64,000 nt of DNA from Meloidogyne chitwoodi (Eukaryota; Nematoda; Chromadorea; Rhabditida; Meloidogynidae). A model generated the notes under the pieces. The model was not told the DNA's origin and searched no databases. It saw nothing but the letters and a program-made list of their open reading frames with translations. Of the stretch, positions 1 through 11,245 are shown one piece after another. The translations under genes and the position numbers were made by a program. Position 1 is the stretch's first letter. Each line of letters starts with the position of its first letter. The stretch covers positions 2,542,001-2,606,000 of the forward strand of contig JACZZP010000001.1 in the NCBI GenBank assembly GCA_015183035.1. Reading direction: 5' to 3'.

Positions 1-463
1 TTGACCATTATGTCTTTTGACCATTATGTCTTTTGACCATTATGTCTTTTGACCATTATGTCTTTTGACCATTATGTCTTTTGACCATTATGTCTTTTGA
101 CCATTATGTCTTTTGACCATTATGTCTTTTGACCATTATGTCTTATGACCATTATGTCTTTTGACCATTATGTCTTTTGACCATTATGTCTTTTGACCAT
201 TATGTCTTTTGACCATTATGTCTTTTGACCATTATGTCTTTTGACCATTATGTCTTTTGACCATTATGTCTTTTGACCATTATGTCTTTTGACCATTATG
301 TCTTTTGACCATTATGTCTTTTGACCATTATGTCTTTTGACCATTATGTCTTTTGACCATTATGTCTTTTGACCATTATGTCTTTTGACCATTATGTCTT
401 TTGACCATTATGTCTTTTGACCATTATGTCTTTTGACCATTATGTCTTTTGACCATTATGTCT
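1..463. repeat. 16-bp tandem satellite array
   Basis: About 29 head-to-tail copies of the 16-bp unit TTTTGACCATTATGTC fill the left end of the window with almost no divergence; one copy reads TTAT for TTTT near 144. The array continues past the window edge. It stops just before the splice acceptor at 487-488, so it probably lies in an intron of the gene that follows. Its core GACCATTATGTC resembles the GACAAAATGTC motif scattered elsewhere in this window. Confidence 0.97.
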
Positions 464-488
464 TTTTTAATTTAAAAAATTTTTTTAG

Positions 489-1319
489 AAATTTATTGCC
501 AAATTCAGAAGATATTGATTATTTAGAAGATTATATATATAAAAAAACTGGTGTTGGTCCAAAAAATTTAAATTCAAAATTTATTGATAAAATAATAAAA
601 AAATTATATGAAATTGAAGAAGAGCCTTTTTCTTTTTTGGATAGTCAACAGAATATTTTTGTAAAATTAATTTAATTTAAATAAATTTAATAAATTTAAA
701 TATAGATTGAAGAAAATAAAAAATGTAAAATTAGCGAAGAAGAAAAAAAATTTAGAGAAAAATTAATTATAGAAAAATATAAAAATGTTATAATAAAAAC
801 AATATATCACCCAGACTGGTTACCTGAAGAATTTGAAGAAAATGATGAATCAAATGAAGATGAAATAATTGAAAAATTGTTTAAAATTAATAAAAAAGAC
901 TTTGAATATTTAAATAAAAATTGTAAAAAAATGCTAAAGAAAAAAGGTAATTTGATTTTAATTTTATTAGGTGAAAAGAGGGTTTCCCTTTGGAAAAACT
1001 AAATAATAAGAAAAAAAAATAATTTTTTTTATTTTAAAAATTAAAAAATAGTTAAATAAGAGTGTAAATTAATTTAATAAAATTAAAATTAGAGCTATTT
1101 ATTAAGCGAAAATTAAAAAATGTGCAACACAAAACTTTAAAAAATTTTTACTTTTTATTAAAATCATAAATTTTAGAAATACAAAATAAAGAAGAATCTT
1201 CATCAAAAAAAAAATTTTTCAACGAAAAATTTAAGCTAAAACATGAAAATTTTTTTAGTTCAACCAATTCAAGTGAAGAAATGAAATTTCAAAATTTATT
1301 AAGTAATTTAATTTTTTAA
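489..1319 (+). CDS. 3' exons of an unrecognised charged protein (partial)
   Basis: Three exons join in frame: 489-660, 706-946 and 1177-1319, ending in TAA. The introns are GT-AG (661-705 phase 0, 947-1176 phase 1). The product is rich in Lys, Glu and Asn, probably helical, and includes the stretch YHPDWLPEEFEEN. I do not recognise a family. The 5' part lies left of the window, beyond the 16-bp satellite. A reading that starts inside the satellite (ATG at 433) is possible but unlikely, because an acceptor (poly-T then AG) sits at 480-488. The last exon could instead splice on at GTAATT near 1302. Confidence 0.6.
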
Positions 1320-1459
1320 TTTTATTTTATGCCTTCTTTCCACACAAAATTAATTAGTATAAAATTAAATTACTATATATTTTATTACATTAAATATTAG
1401 TAAAAATAGCCCAAAAAATTAAATATTTACAATTATAGTATTTAAATATTTTTCCAATT

Positions 1460-4287
1460 TTATGTATTTAAAACTTGAGAAAAGCCTATACGATTTTGTG
1501 CAATGTCAAAGGTATGACCTAAATAAATTTAAAAAATTAATAAATTAAAAAAAACATTTTAATAAAAGATTACAATATGCGCGCATCACTGGATTTCCAA
1601 TGACCCAATTATAACCTTAAAATTTAATAAATAGTTAAAATAATATAATTTTTATAATTAATATTCTCATATGCCAGGACCCTAATAACTAATAAAAATA
1701 ATTTTAAATTATTATTTACCTTCCCGTGCAAGTGAAGGAGGTGTTGGGACCATAGCAAAAGCGCATTTATTAGAAGAGAGTTGAAAAGTAAAAATATCCT
1801 TTAAATATAATAATTTATTTCAAATTGTTAAAAAGGGATAGGGAGAGATATAAAAATAAAAAGAAATATTACTATAAACATAGTATTAATTTCTGGGAAC
1901 GGTTCCTTCCAGCCTACTAGTAGAGTTAAGGGAACGGTTCCTTCCAGCCTACTAGTAGAGTTAAGGGAACGGTTCCTTCCAGCCTACTAGTAGAGTTAAG
2001 GGAACGGTTCCTTCCAGCCTACTAGTAGAGTGAAGGGAACGGTTCCTTCCATCCTACTAGTAGAGTGAAGGGAACGGTTCCTTCCAGCCTACTAGTAGAG
2101 TGAAGGGAACGGTTCCTTCCAGCCTACTAGTAGAGTGAAGGGAACGGTTCCTTCCAGCCTATTAGGTAGTGTGAAGGGAACGGTTCCTTACAGTTTATTT
2201 GTTTTTAAAGTCACCCAAATATTAAAAAAAATTACTTTAGTCAAAACAAGTTTAGTACGACCAATTGTAAGTGTTATTGTTGAATAATTTTTATTACAAG
2301 AAAGAATATAAAGACGCTCGTTTTTATCCCAAACAGCACCAATTTGTATTGCCAAATTATCTACAACTTTTTTATCTCCCATAATAACTGATGTACTTGA
2401 CTCTAATATTGCTAAAAAATAATATTTATACTTTTTTAGTTGAAATAAAAGAAAAGTTTAATTTTTTAAAAATTATAAATTAAATTTTCTTGCCTTGTGT
2501 TTTGCCGCTAAAAATTTGTGCATTAATACTAATACTCTAAAAAATTAATTTTAATTAAAAATAATTAAATATAAGTATTTACATCAATTTGAAATTGATA
2601 ATGCTCTTGACGAGTTATTTTTGCCCATCCCAAAATTTTTCCACAATTTTTATAGTCATAATCTCCAAAAGTAATAAGACCACCTTTTTAAATAAAATTA
2701 AAAATTTTTTTAATTTATTTATTTTTTTTACCATCCTTATTTTCTGCATCAATTCCATAACCTCCTTTTAAATACATTGTAAACATTTTATTTGCAAATA
2801 AATCTTTAAAATTTATTTTTAAATTATTTTTTTTAAATATTTTTTAATTTTTTACTTCTTTGAATTGCAGTCATAACTGGTGATGTTATATTTGTATGGC
2901 CTAGGGAAGGATAAGCAAGTCCTAATATGCCATCAAATGGTTGGTCAAGAGTATTATCGTAAATTAGGTCAACTATACTAAATTCTATTTTATCTAATTT
3001 TAATCCGGCAAACTGTAAAAATTAAAAAAATAAATATTAATAAAAAATAGTAAATTTAAAAACACATTTTTTAAAGTTCTCATAAATTTTCCCATTAATT
3101 CTCTTCCTTTTGGAGGAGTTCCTTGAGGAGCAGCCGCGGTAATCACTTAAGATGAGCTTGGTCCCCCCTTTGCTTTTTTAATTTTCAGAGCCCTATATCT
3201 CAGCCTGGAATAAAGATAACAGGCTAATTTTGATATTAATCAACTCAACTCGATGAGCTCTTTTAAAATACATATATTGTTAAATTTTAAAACTTGAGCA
3301 AGAACCGAAATTTTACAAAAGTTGCTTAGCGGTTAACAAAGAAAAATAGTATGGAAAAAGAAGAGAGATTTCTCTGACGGCTTATTTTCTCCTTCATTTT
3401 TCATAAATTTTTAACAATAATTTACCTGTACAGTGTCAATACCAACCAATCCTTCTATATTTTCGAGAACCATAAATTTATTAGATTTTGAAAAAGTTCT
3501 AGAATTTTTTGAAAAGAATCTAGGTCTGGTTGTCTTAAGTGAAGAATTCTTAACCCATAATTCTGAATTGCCTGTGCTTAGCATTACATTGAAGTTTTGA
3601 GCAGGAGTACCTAAAAAGGGGTATTTTAGACTATTTTATTTTTAATTTTATTTTTAGTAAATTTTTTCAAAAATAAGTAAATGGATTATTTGCCTTTACT
3701 AAAACTGCTTCTTCTAAAATCTAAGTAAATAAAAAATAAACAAAAATTAAATAATACTTCCGCATTTATTTAAATTGTCATAAGATAAAATTAAAAAAAT
3801 ATTTTAGTAAAAATAAATTAAAAAAATAACCAATTTGAACATTGATCATAAATGATTGGTCGTAATAATTAATTATGTTTGCATTGTAGACTCCTCCAGC
3901 TTAATTAAAATATAATTTTTAAAAAAATATTTTTTAAAATTAAAAAATTAAATAGTATATACTCTAAAATAGACCCCCCATGTCACTTTATTTCTTTAAA
4001 AATAAAAGAACCCCCTCAAAATAAATTTGTCCGTTCACCTTACATTTTAGTGGGGTTGTTCTCTAAAATTCCCTAATAAATTTGTCTGCCCTTCAATTAT
4101 ACCCCTTTTTGAAATTTAACAAAATATAAACCCTCAGGAAATTAAAAAAATTATAATAATATTTTAATTAAATTTTTAAAAATTATTATTAAAAAATTAA
4201 TTTAATAAAATAAATTAAATTACCTTTAACTTCAATAAAAACAAAATTAAAAATAATTAAAAAAATAATTAAATTAATTATTGACAT
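1460..4287 (-). CDS. Aspartic-protease-like secreted protein lacking both catalytic aspartates
   Basis: Eleven exons, from 5' to 3': 4287-4224, 3899-3831, 3610-3426, 3012-2856, 2803-2732, 2683-2583, 2536-2494, 2411-2236, 1798-1720, 1615-1574, 1518-1460. They sum to 1047 nt, a 348-residue pepsin-like (A1) protein, and every phase matches. A hydrophobic N-terminus (MSIINLIIFLIIFNF) is a signal peptide. It runs straight into the mature fold (INVQIGTPAQNFNVML), with no propeptide. Fold landmarks are clear: FDGILGLAYPSL, GGLITFGDYDYKNCG, YNWVIGNPVMRAYCHTFD, AQNRIGFSQ. The first catalytic motif DTG reads STG (LSTGNSELWV) and the second, normally DTGT, reads ESST (AILESSTSVIMG). The flap YGTG is also missing. 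The product should therefore bind rather than cut. Intron 7 uses a GC donor at 2493-2492. The 35-bp minisatellite sits in intron 8. Confidence 0.9.
1894..2196. repeat. 35-bp intronic minisatellite
   Basis: Between eight and nine tandem copies of a 35-bp unit that begins GGGAACGGTTCCTTCC and ends CTACTAGTAGAGTTAA (or GTGAA). Each unit carries the near-palindrome GGAACGGTTCC. The array lies inside intron 8 of the aspartic-protease-like gene. The copies fall into GTTAA and GTGAA subtypes arranged in blocks, as expected of unequal exchange. Confidence 0.95.
3114..3265. mobile_element. MITE-like element, 'AGCTTGGTCCCCCC' family, copy 1
   Basis: Lies in the 413-bp intron 3013-3425 of the protease-like gene. 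It has the block GCAGCCGCGGTAATCAC, then GAGCTTGGTCCCCCCTTTG, then a half related to CCTATATCTCAGCCTGG and a centre resembling AACTCGATGAGCTC. The same blocks occur near 6735-6880 and, in reverse, near 13390-13556. No open reading frame; non-autonomous. Confidence 0.6.
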
Positions 4288-4633
4288 TTTTATTTAATAA
4301 AATTTAAAATAAAGGCTTTAATTAAATTAAAATAATAAAAATTTTCGCAATTCACCGGAATATAAAACAATGAATAAAAAAGCTGAACAAACATTTTTTG
4401 CCAAAATTTTAAATCTAGTTATTTAAAAGTAATGACGTTAATTGTCACAGTTAATGAAAATTAAAAGATTAAAATATAAAAATTAAAAAAAATTTTTTTC
4501 TAATTTTTTTTAATTTTTTGACAGCACCCAAAAGATCACCTCCTAAAAATCACCACTTAATTTTGCCAATTTGCCAATTTAATTTTTTATTTTATTATTA
4601 AATTTAATTTTTCTTTTATTTGTAAAGAAAGGG
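4288..4633. other. Intergenic, AT-rich, no gene seen
   Basis: Upstream flank of the protease-like gene. The sequence is AT-rich with short poly-A and poly-T runs. I see no supported exon, tRNA or repeat array. It presumably includes the promoter of the minus-strand gene that starts at 4287. Confidence 0.5.
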
Positions 4634-4705
4634 ATTGATACTAGGGTTGTTCCCCGTCGGGGGGGGGGAGGACCACGGGGAAACTTTTCGGGGAATTTTT
4701 GGAAA

Positions 4706-4744
<39 letters not shown>

Positions 4745-4824
4745 CGGGGACGGGGAAAATTTAAAAAAGTATCAAAATTTCCCGGGGTTCGGGGACGGGG
4801 GCGGGGAACAACCCTAATTGATAC
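4634..4824. mobile_element. hAT-like non-autonomous element with a poly-G core
   Basis: The element 4642-4816 is bounded by inverted repeats TAGGGTTGTTCCCCG (4642-4656) and CGGGGAACAACCCTA (4802-4816). It is flanked on both sides by the identical 8-bp duplication ATTGATAC (4634-4641 and 4817-4824). An 8-bp target duplication with TAGGG-type ends is the hallmark of the hAT superfamily. The interior is strongly G-skewed and holds an uninterrupted G run of roughly 38 bases near 4707-4744, in sharp contrast with the surrounding AT-rich DNA. It has no transposase. Confidence 0.85.
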
Positions 4825-5430
4825 TGTACTTTTTATTAATTTAAATAAATTTTTTAAAAAGATTTTTTTATTTTTCTTTCATTGTAAAGGTTAGGGTCAT
4901 CAACCTCTAAAGTAGTAGATAAATAATTTTCATAAAAAAATTTTTTTTTTAATTTTTTTTCATAATTTTTCTAAAACACAAATAAGAAATATTTTAAATT
5001 TTTTTAAATTTTTATTTAATGTAAATTAAATTAATTACTTAGTTTGTACACCTAATATATTTTATATAATTTTTAATCATTTATTACATTAAAAAAATTT
5101 TAAAATTTTTTAATTTTTTTAGCCCATCTATTCCTAAAATAATTTAAAAAATTAAAAAAAATTTTTGGTAATTGGTCTGTTAATTTTAATTTTAAGAGAT
5201 TATCAAGTTGTAGACAATTATTGTGTAAATAAATTATTTTAAATTTTTAGTTAATTTTAAAAATAAAAAAATAAAATCAAAAATCCAAATATATATTATT
5301 TAAAATTAAAAAAAATATTTTTCAACATTTTTATTATTTTTAAAAAATTAATTTCACTTTAAATAACAGAATTCACTTGGGTTGCGCCACTGTCTTTTCT
5401 ATTAAATTTATTTCTAATAATCTTTAAAAA
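4825..5430. other. Intergenic, AT-rich, no gene seen
   Basis: Low-complexity AT-rich DNA between the G-rich element and the stop codon of the 7TM receptor. A slightly less AT-rich patch near 5365-5395 has no coding support. Nothing else is recognisable. Confidence 0.5.
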
Positions 5431-8400
5431 TTAAAAATATTTTTTAAAAAATTTAAAAATGTTCACCCTTCCAGAGCAAATACATCCAAATTTAGAAATA
5501 CCATTTTCAGAGTCATTCCAACTCAAATAAGAGCCAGAAGAGCCACGACGTACAGTAATAGGAAGAGAAGATGATTGCCTCTTTCTTTTTGCTATGACAA
5601 CAGAATCTCTTCCTATTCTACGCTTTGAAATTAATTTACTTGTCAGACACGGACAAAATGTTTTACAAAAGAGTGTTGTTGTTAAATAGAGATAATAACG
5701 AAGCTAAAAAAAATTAAAAATTTTTTTATTTTTTTTTATTGCCTTTCGACGTATTGCCGGTGTTCTGACTGCCACTAATAAAGGATTCAGTAAGGGGTCG
5801 ATAAATGCAGCTATACGGAAAAGCTGTAATTAAATATAAATATTTATTGAATTAATATGACCTTTTTAATTTAAATATATTTTTTAAATATAATCCACAC
5901 ACACCCCATGTATTCGCAAGAAAATATTTTACAAAAATTGACTTTAACAATAAAATATTTTCTTGCGAATAAATGGGGTGTGTGCCTAAAAAAGATTATT
6001 ATTTTATAAAATTTTATACCTGATAAACAGCTGCCAATCGAGTAAGATCACGCCTATCACTAACCCAAAAGACAGCAATTTCAACAAAACTTTGGCCAGA
6101 AACAGAAATAAAAAATGCCCCCAAAGATAAAAGTAAAGTATTAAAAAGAGTTTCACGACGACGATAAGGGCTGTGCTCACTTTAAAAAATAAAAAATATA
6201 ATAAATATTTCCATTTACCCAATTTATTCGCAAGAAAATATTTTACACCCAAAAATGAAAAATATTTTCTTGCGAATAAATGGGGTGTTTACCTAAAGTA
6301 GGACAATTTCATATTAACACTGTTTATAACAACACCCCAATTGTACCAGTCTTTGGGTGTTTTTAAAAATCCTACTTTAAAACTTTGTTCCCTTACAACT
6401 ACAGTGTCTGTTCCTTCCAGCCTTCTTTTCTAAAAATCTTTTAATTTCCTATCTCTTCATAATTAAAAAAATTAAAAAATAAACACCGTTTCCTTCCACT
6501 TCGTGTATTTCTCGAAAGCATTTCATGTTGTAAATTTACTCTCCAATGACAAAATATTGTAGCCAAAAATATTGCAATTGAAACAAAAAGAAAAAATAAA
6601 GTAAATAAAGTGTGCCCTCTAAGTAAAAAATGACCAAAGTCATGAAATACAGAGATTGAGTCACAACGTTCTCCAATCTCTTTAAACACTGAATAGCGAT
6701 CGTTTCTAAAAAAAATTTTTTTTGAAATAAGTCATGATAATCACCTAAAAAGAGCTTGGTCCCCCCTATGGTTTTTCGATAAGTCGAAGGCCTATAACTC
6801 AGCTTAAAATTAAGATTGGAAGGTGTTTTTGGTGTCATTCGACTCTATTAAACGAGTTATTTTGAATGACATATAGTTCATTCGGAATGAAACGAGGGCC
6901 CTTTACCGGAGTCTATTAGAATTTTTGGGCGTTTATTGGAGAGTGGACGTTCATTAATTTTTTCTAAAAATTCACCTATTACAAAGATAAAATCCAACGG
7001 TAGTTTTCAATTGATTCAATAAACGATGTAATTCAGAAACTGCAAAATATTGTAAAGCAGAAAATGAAACGTGTGATATAATTAAAATTAGCCAAACACA
7101 AGAAAATAGGCAAATAACATAACTTCTAGAAAGGCGAATTCCTTTACCTTCCATAGACCTTTTTTAAATTAATTTAACTAATTTAATTAAATTTAACCTT
7201 TTAATAACAAGTAAAACCAGAACAAGTAAATGAGTTAACCCTAAAAGAGAGCCATTTTGTGCTAGTGATAGCAAAGTTTCTTGAAGTAAATTTTTTAAAA
7301 ATTCTGAAGGTTTAAATAAATGATGTTGAAGTAATTCACTGTATAAATTAATAATTAATTAAAAAAATATTTTTTTAATTTAATTTACCCAATGTAAAGT
7401 GCTGCGGACGGTGGTCGTTCATCATCATCAGTTGAAGTTGATGTTGTTTGTTGCTACATTAAATAAATATTTAATATTAGTGAAATATAGAAGGACCTCT
7501 ATTTTATAAAATGGTGTAAAAGTTGGGGCTTTTCAAGGGAACAATTTAATTAAAAAATTGGGTCCCCCCTATTCATTATTTTGCCTTTAATTTTTCAAAA
7601 ATTGTCTAAATTTTATAAACTTTAATTTTTAAATAAATCTAATTTTATTATTTATTTTTTAAATTTTAGATCATATTTTTATCTAAATTTTAAAAAAAGT
7701 TATGATTAAATAACCAAATGGAAGGGTAGTTATGGGCAGAGAGCGCAGAGTAAGTTACCTTTCTCTTTCCTTTACTACTACCTTTATGTAAATTTTTAAA
7801 TTTATTTTTTAATTAATTTTTAATTTTTTAATTATGTTTTTAATAAAAATATATTTTTATGAACATCAAAAATTAATATAATTAAAATTTGAAAATATCA
7901 AATATTCGAATCCGGGTTCGGGTTTCGACATTTGAGTTTTTAACAGGATACCTTTTCTTTAAAAAACAAAAATTTAAATATTTTTTAAAAATATTTAAAT
8001 ATAATTAGCAAATTAAATGGACATTTAGACACATAGAGGTCCCCCAAAATTTAAAAATTCCAAACAAACATCTTCTTCAAGTTTTTCTTGTTGATAATCA
8101 CTGTCAGAGAACATATTAGAGAATAAACAAACAAAAGAAGCAACAAACAAAACATTAGAAAAAAGAATATTAAAAATAAATAAAATTGTTGCTGTTGATA
8201 ATTGATGCCTTATTTGATATAATAATGAAGATAATATTGTTGTGTTGAATACTATGCCTAATAAAAGGCAAATCTCAATTGCTAGGCCTATACGTGCTTG
8301 AGAAGATAGCCAAGAAAAATCACTTAATATTTTTTCAATGTTTTTAAATATTTTTAAATATTTTTACTTAATTGACATTTTGAAATATTTTATCCTTATT

Positions 8401-10929
8401 TATATTTTTAAAGGTAAAGGACGATTAAGAGCGGCCCCGATTCAGATTAGCTCGTATAACTTTTTTTATTTTAAACATTTTCAAATAATTTTTAAGTCAT
8501 TCGAAAGAGCTCGAAAAGTAGAGTCTTTTCACTAATTGACCGATCATATCAGTTGATTTTTAAAAAAGTTATGCTCGAAAAACGCGAAAATCATATTTAT
8601 GCGCGCTATAACTTTTTGTTGAATGATCCGATTGGATCGGTCCAATTGGTTAAATTTATCCTCTTATCGGATGCTTTCGATTAATAAAAGAACTGCTCAG
8701 ATCGGTTAAGAAATAAAAAAGTTATGGCCAAAAACAACAGGCTACTCTGAATCGTCCTCTACCCAATACTCACTTAACAGTTTCTTCATTTAAATATTCA
8801 TCAGTAAATCCCCCATCAGCATTAGGGCAATTTTCAGCATAGAATTGATGATCTTCACTTTTCCATTCATAAATAACAGGTTCATTATTATTATTATTAT
8901 TATCTTCATTAAATCCTCCAATAAAAGAATTATTTAAATTAATTATTGTATTATTTAAATAATTAAAAGAATTATTTTCATTATTATTATTAATTTCTGT
9001 AGAATTATAATCTTCTTGAAATTGTTCATTTGTTGCTAATATTTTACATCTATAAGCTTTTTCTATTTTTGGAGCCACCCAAATTGAAGCTAAAGGAAAA
9101 TGTTGAAGTAAAAGACGAGTTTTCATTACTAGATAGGGCAAAAGACTTCTTTTTTTTATTTTTGCTTTTAAAAAATTGCTAAAATAAAAAATATTGTTGT
9201 ACCAATTTTGTATCTCTATTAGGACCAAATGTCCAAATTTTCCCTTTGGGACAAAATGTCGTATTTTTATCTTTGGGCCAAATGTCCATATTTTCTATTT
9301 GGATAAAATGTCCTTTCTTTTGGACAAAATGTCCATATTTTCCCTTTGGGACCAAATGTCCAAATTTTTACTTTTGGACAAAATGTCCATATTTTCCCTT
9401 TGGGACCAAATGTCCATATCGTCAAATTTACCTAATTCCATTCATAAAAAGAAAATCATTAGCCAATGCCTGACCCATCCCCTCATTAGATTTACTATTT
9501 ATTTCAATAAATTGATCAAAAGTATAGCGTGGCCTTCCCTCACACAATTGAGAAAATCGAGTAAAGAAATTATTAGAAGTAAGTACAGTTGTAGTCCACC
9601 ATTCAGTTTTTGTCATATTTGGTCCAGCATCTTTTTTGCTATTTTGTTCTATACAATTCTAAAAATTAAATTTAAAAAATTAAATTAAATATTTAATTTA
9701 ATTTAATTTTAAACTTTTCTAAATTGTTCAATTTCATTTTGCTTCTCTTCCTCATCTTTATCTATTACTTGGCAACGCTTGAATAAATCAGCCTCTTGCA
9801 AGACCATTCGATCACAAACTTCTTTTCTGTTGGAATTGTTTCGTTCATAAAGTATCTGAAATATAAAATGAGGATATTTTGTTTTTTGGCAAAATGTCCA
9901 AATGACATTTTGTAATTTTGGCAAAATGTCCTAATGACATTTTGTAATTTTTAAGAAATTAAATTAGAAATTTTTAAAATTGGTGAATTATTAAAAAAAG
10001 AAAATTTCAACAACCTTAAAAACTTCTGCATAAAAAGAAAGGTGGTAACGGCCAATATAGTCTGTCCGTTTACAAACCTTTTATTTAAAAAAAAAATTTT
10101 TTTAATAATAATAATAAAATTCCAAACAATTGCAAATGCTGCCTTTAAAAAATTCATTTGAAAATCTCTGTGAAATTCAGGAGAACGACCACCAAAAGGA
10201 TGTTTTTTCTGTGTAGACTCAAAAATACTACAAAAAGCTAATGATTGCATTAACCAAACAAGTCCTTCATATTTCTTTGTTTTTAATAAAATTTTATATT
10301 TTGAGTTACACATTATAGAATGTCTGATTAAATTATTTACCTTTAAAAATAAATTAAATTAATTAATTAAGAGTAGAAATTAATTAAATTATTAACATTT
10401 AAATTAAATAAAAATAAATTAAATTAATTTTTATTTAATTTGTAACACCTCTTTGGAAATAAATAAATTAATTAATTAATTAAAATTAAATAAATAATTA
10501 GGAGTGGAAATAAATATTTAAATTTATTTAAATAAAATTAATTTAATTAATTTAAAAATTTTTTAAAAATCTAAAAAAAAATAATTTAATCTGAAAACAA
10601 TAAATTAGACATTTTAAAACATAAAATTAAAATTTCGAAATTTAAAAATATTTTTTAAAATTTAAGCGAGTGGAATCCTCAACCTAAGCGTTCCAAAGTT
10701 AATTAATCCCTCTAAAGACATAAATAAACTTATCAACCTTTTTTAAACTTACAAGAGGATTTTCTCCTTCTCTCATAATCCATTGTTCATTAATATTAAT
10801 ACAAAGCATTCTTAATTTTGAACTTTTATTGAAAGGAGCAATCCATTGACTTGAATCAATTATATATCCATTATTTAATGAAAATAATACAAATAATGAA
10901 GAATAAAATAAAAATAAAATTTTTAACAT
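5431..10929 (-). CDS. Orphan 7TM receptor with a ~400-residue ectodomain
   Basis: Fourteen exons join without a phase conflict: 10929-10753, 10340-10128, 10077-10015, 9855-9715, 9658-9432, 9178-8774, 8322-8070, 7453-7389, 7338-7198, 7158-6976, 6705-6487, 6179-6020, 5823-5743, 5703-5431. They give 2601 nt, 866 residues. A signal peptide (MLKILFLFYSSLFVLF) precedes a Cys-containing ectodomain of about 400 residues with an Asn-rich patch. Seven hydrophobic segments follow. TM3 ends VLLVIKRSMEGKG in the DRY position, TM4 holds the usual Trp (SCVWLILIISH), and TM7 reads FIDPLLNPLLVAVRTP, an NPxxY-like site. The tail contains CKTFCPC, possibly palmitoylated. The fold is rhodopsin-like; I cannot name the ligand or subfamily. 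The last intron (5704-5742) has a GC donor. Confidence 0.82.
5896..5985. mobile_element. Short fold-back MITE, copy 1
   Basis: About 33-bp nearly perfect inverted repeats (CACACACCCCATGTATTCGC ... and its complement ending GGGGTGTGTG) flank a short spacer. It sits in the receptor intron 5824-6019. The inverted repeats share the core ATTCGCAAGAAAATATTTTA with copy 2, located 320 bp away in the next intron. Confidence 0.85.
6216..6291. mobile_element. Short fold-back MITE, copy 2
   Basis: Second copy of the same hairpin element, with arms reading TTTATTCGCAAGAAAATATT and a complementary arm ending ATAAATGGGGTG. It lies in the adjacent receptor intron 6180-6486. The loop is shorter than in copy 1. 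Confidence 0.85.
6728..6960. mobile_element. MITE-like element, 'AGCTTGGTCCCCCC' family, copy 2
   Basis: Occupies most of the receptor intron 6706-6975. It contains GAGCTTGGTCCCCCCTATGG, AAGGCCTATAACTCAGCTT and GTGTCATTCGACTCTATTAA, matching the copies at 3114-3265 and 13390-13556. No coding capacity. Confidence 0.6.
7500..7800. repeat. Dispersed ~220-bp repeat, copy 1
   Basis: The stretch from about 7565 to 7775, ending GGGTAGTTATGGGCAGAGAG, recurs in reverse orientation at about 51465-51670, 44 kb away, with few differences. Both copies are intronic (receptor here, TANC-like gene there). No ORF. Confidence 0.75.
8412..8765. mobile_element. ~350-bp MITE, GGACGATTCAGA family, copy 1
   Basis: Lies in the receptor intron 8323-8773. 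The ends are inverted (GGACGATT...GATTCAGATTAGC and GCTACTCTGAATCGTCC). The interior shares long stretches with 15416-15770, including TCGGATGCTTTCGATTAATA and AACTTTTTTTATTTTAAA. Non-coding and non-autonomous. Confidence 0.85.
9228..9425. repeat. Degenerate GGACAAAATGTCC array in a receptor intron
   Basis: About seven imperfect ~30-bp units, each containing GGACAAAATGTCC or GACCAAATGTCC followed by a T-rich and TTTGGGA segment. It fills the intron 9179-9431. Further copies of the motif lie in the intron 9856-10014. The plus-strand reading frames across it are artefacts of the repeat. Confidence 0.85.
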
Positions 10930-11070
10930 TTTCTCTAATTTAATTTAATTTAATTTAATTATTTAATTTAATTTATTTAAAAGTAAAATAAATTATTTTA
11001 AAAGTGTTAATTCTGAGTGATTATATTATTTTTTAGACTTAAAAATGGGGATTTATTCCCCTAATTCATC

Positions 11071-11245
11071 TTTATTAGAGAGTGCCTTTCTATTAGAGAG
11101 TGCCTTTCTATTAGAGAGTGCCTTTCTATTAGAGAGTGCCTTTCTATTAGAGAGTGCCTTTCTATTAGAGAGTGCCTTTCTATTAGAGAGTGCCTTTTTT
11201 ACCTTTTTATTGGAGAGTGTCCCTTTTATTAGAGAGTGTCCTACT
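11071..11245. repeat. 18-bp tandem array ATTAGAGAGTGCCTTTCT
   Basis: About seven exact 18-bp units followed by two or three diverged ones (GGAGAGTGTCCCTTTT). Because 18 is a multiple of three, both strands stay open across it and give false repeat proteins. It lies between the receptor and the Gly-rich gene. Related motifs recur near 49070, 49130-49200 and 59370. Confidence 0.93.

Noticed and set aside
433..675. ATG at 433 as the true start of the first gene
   Set aside because: It lies in the last units of the 16-bp satellite; a normal acceptor at 487-488 and a downstream chain fit an internal exon better.
1..2196. CRISPR-like arrays (16-bp and 35-bp repeats)
   Set aside because: The units are directly adjacent with no unique spacers, lie in introns of a eukaryotic genome, and there are no cas genes.
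4635..4817. Poly-Gly open frame
   Set aside because: It is the translation of the poly-G core of a hAT-like element; the frame ends coincide with the element, not with gene signals.
9194..9688. 164-residue plus-strand frame
   Set aside because: It covers the GGACAAAATGTCC array and the antisense of two receptor exons.
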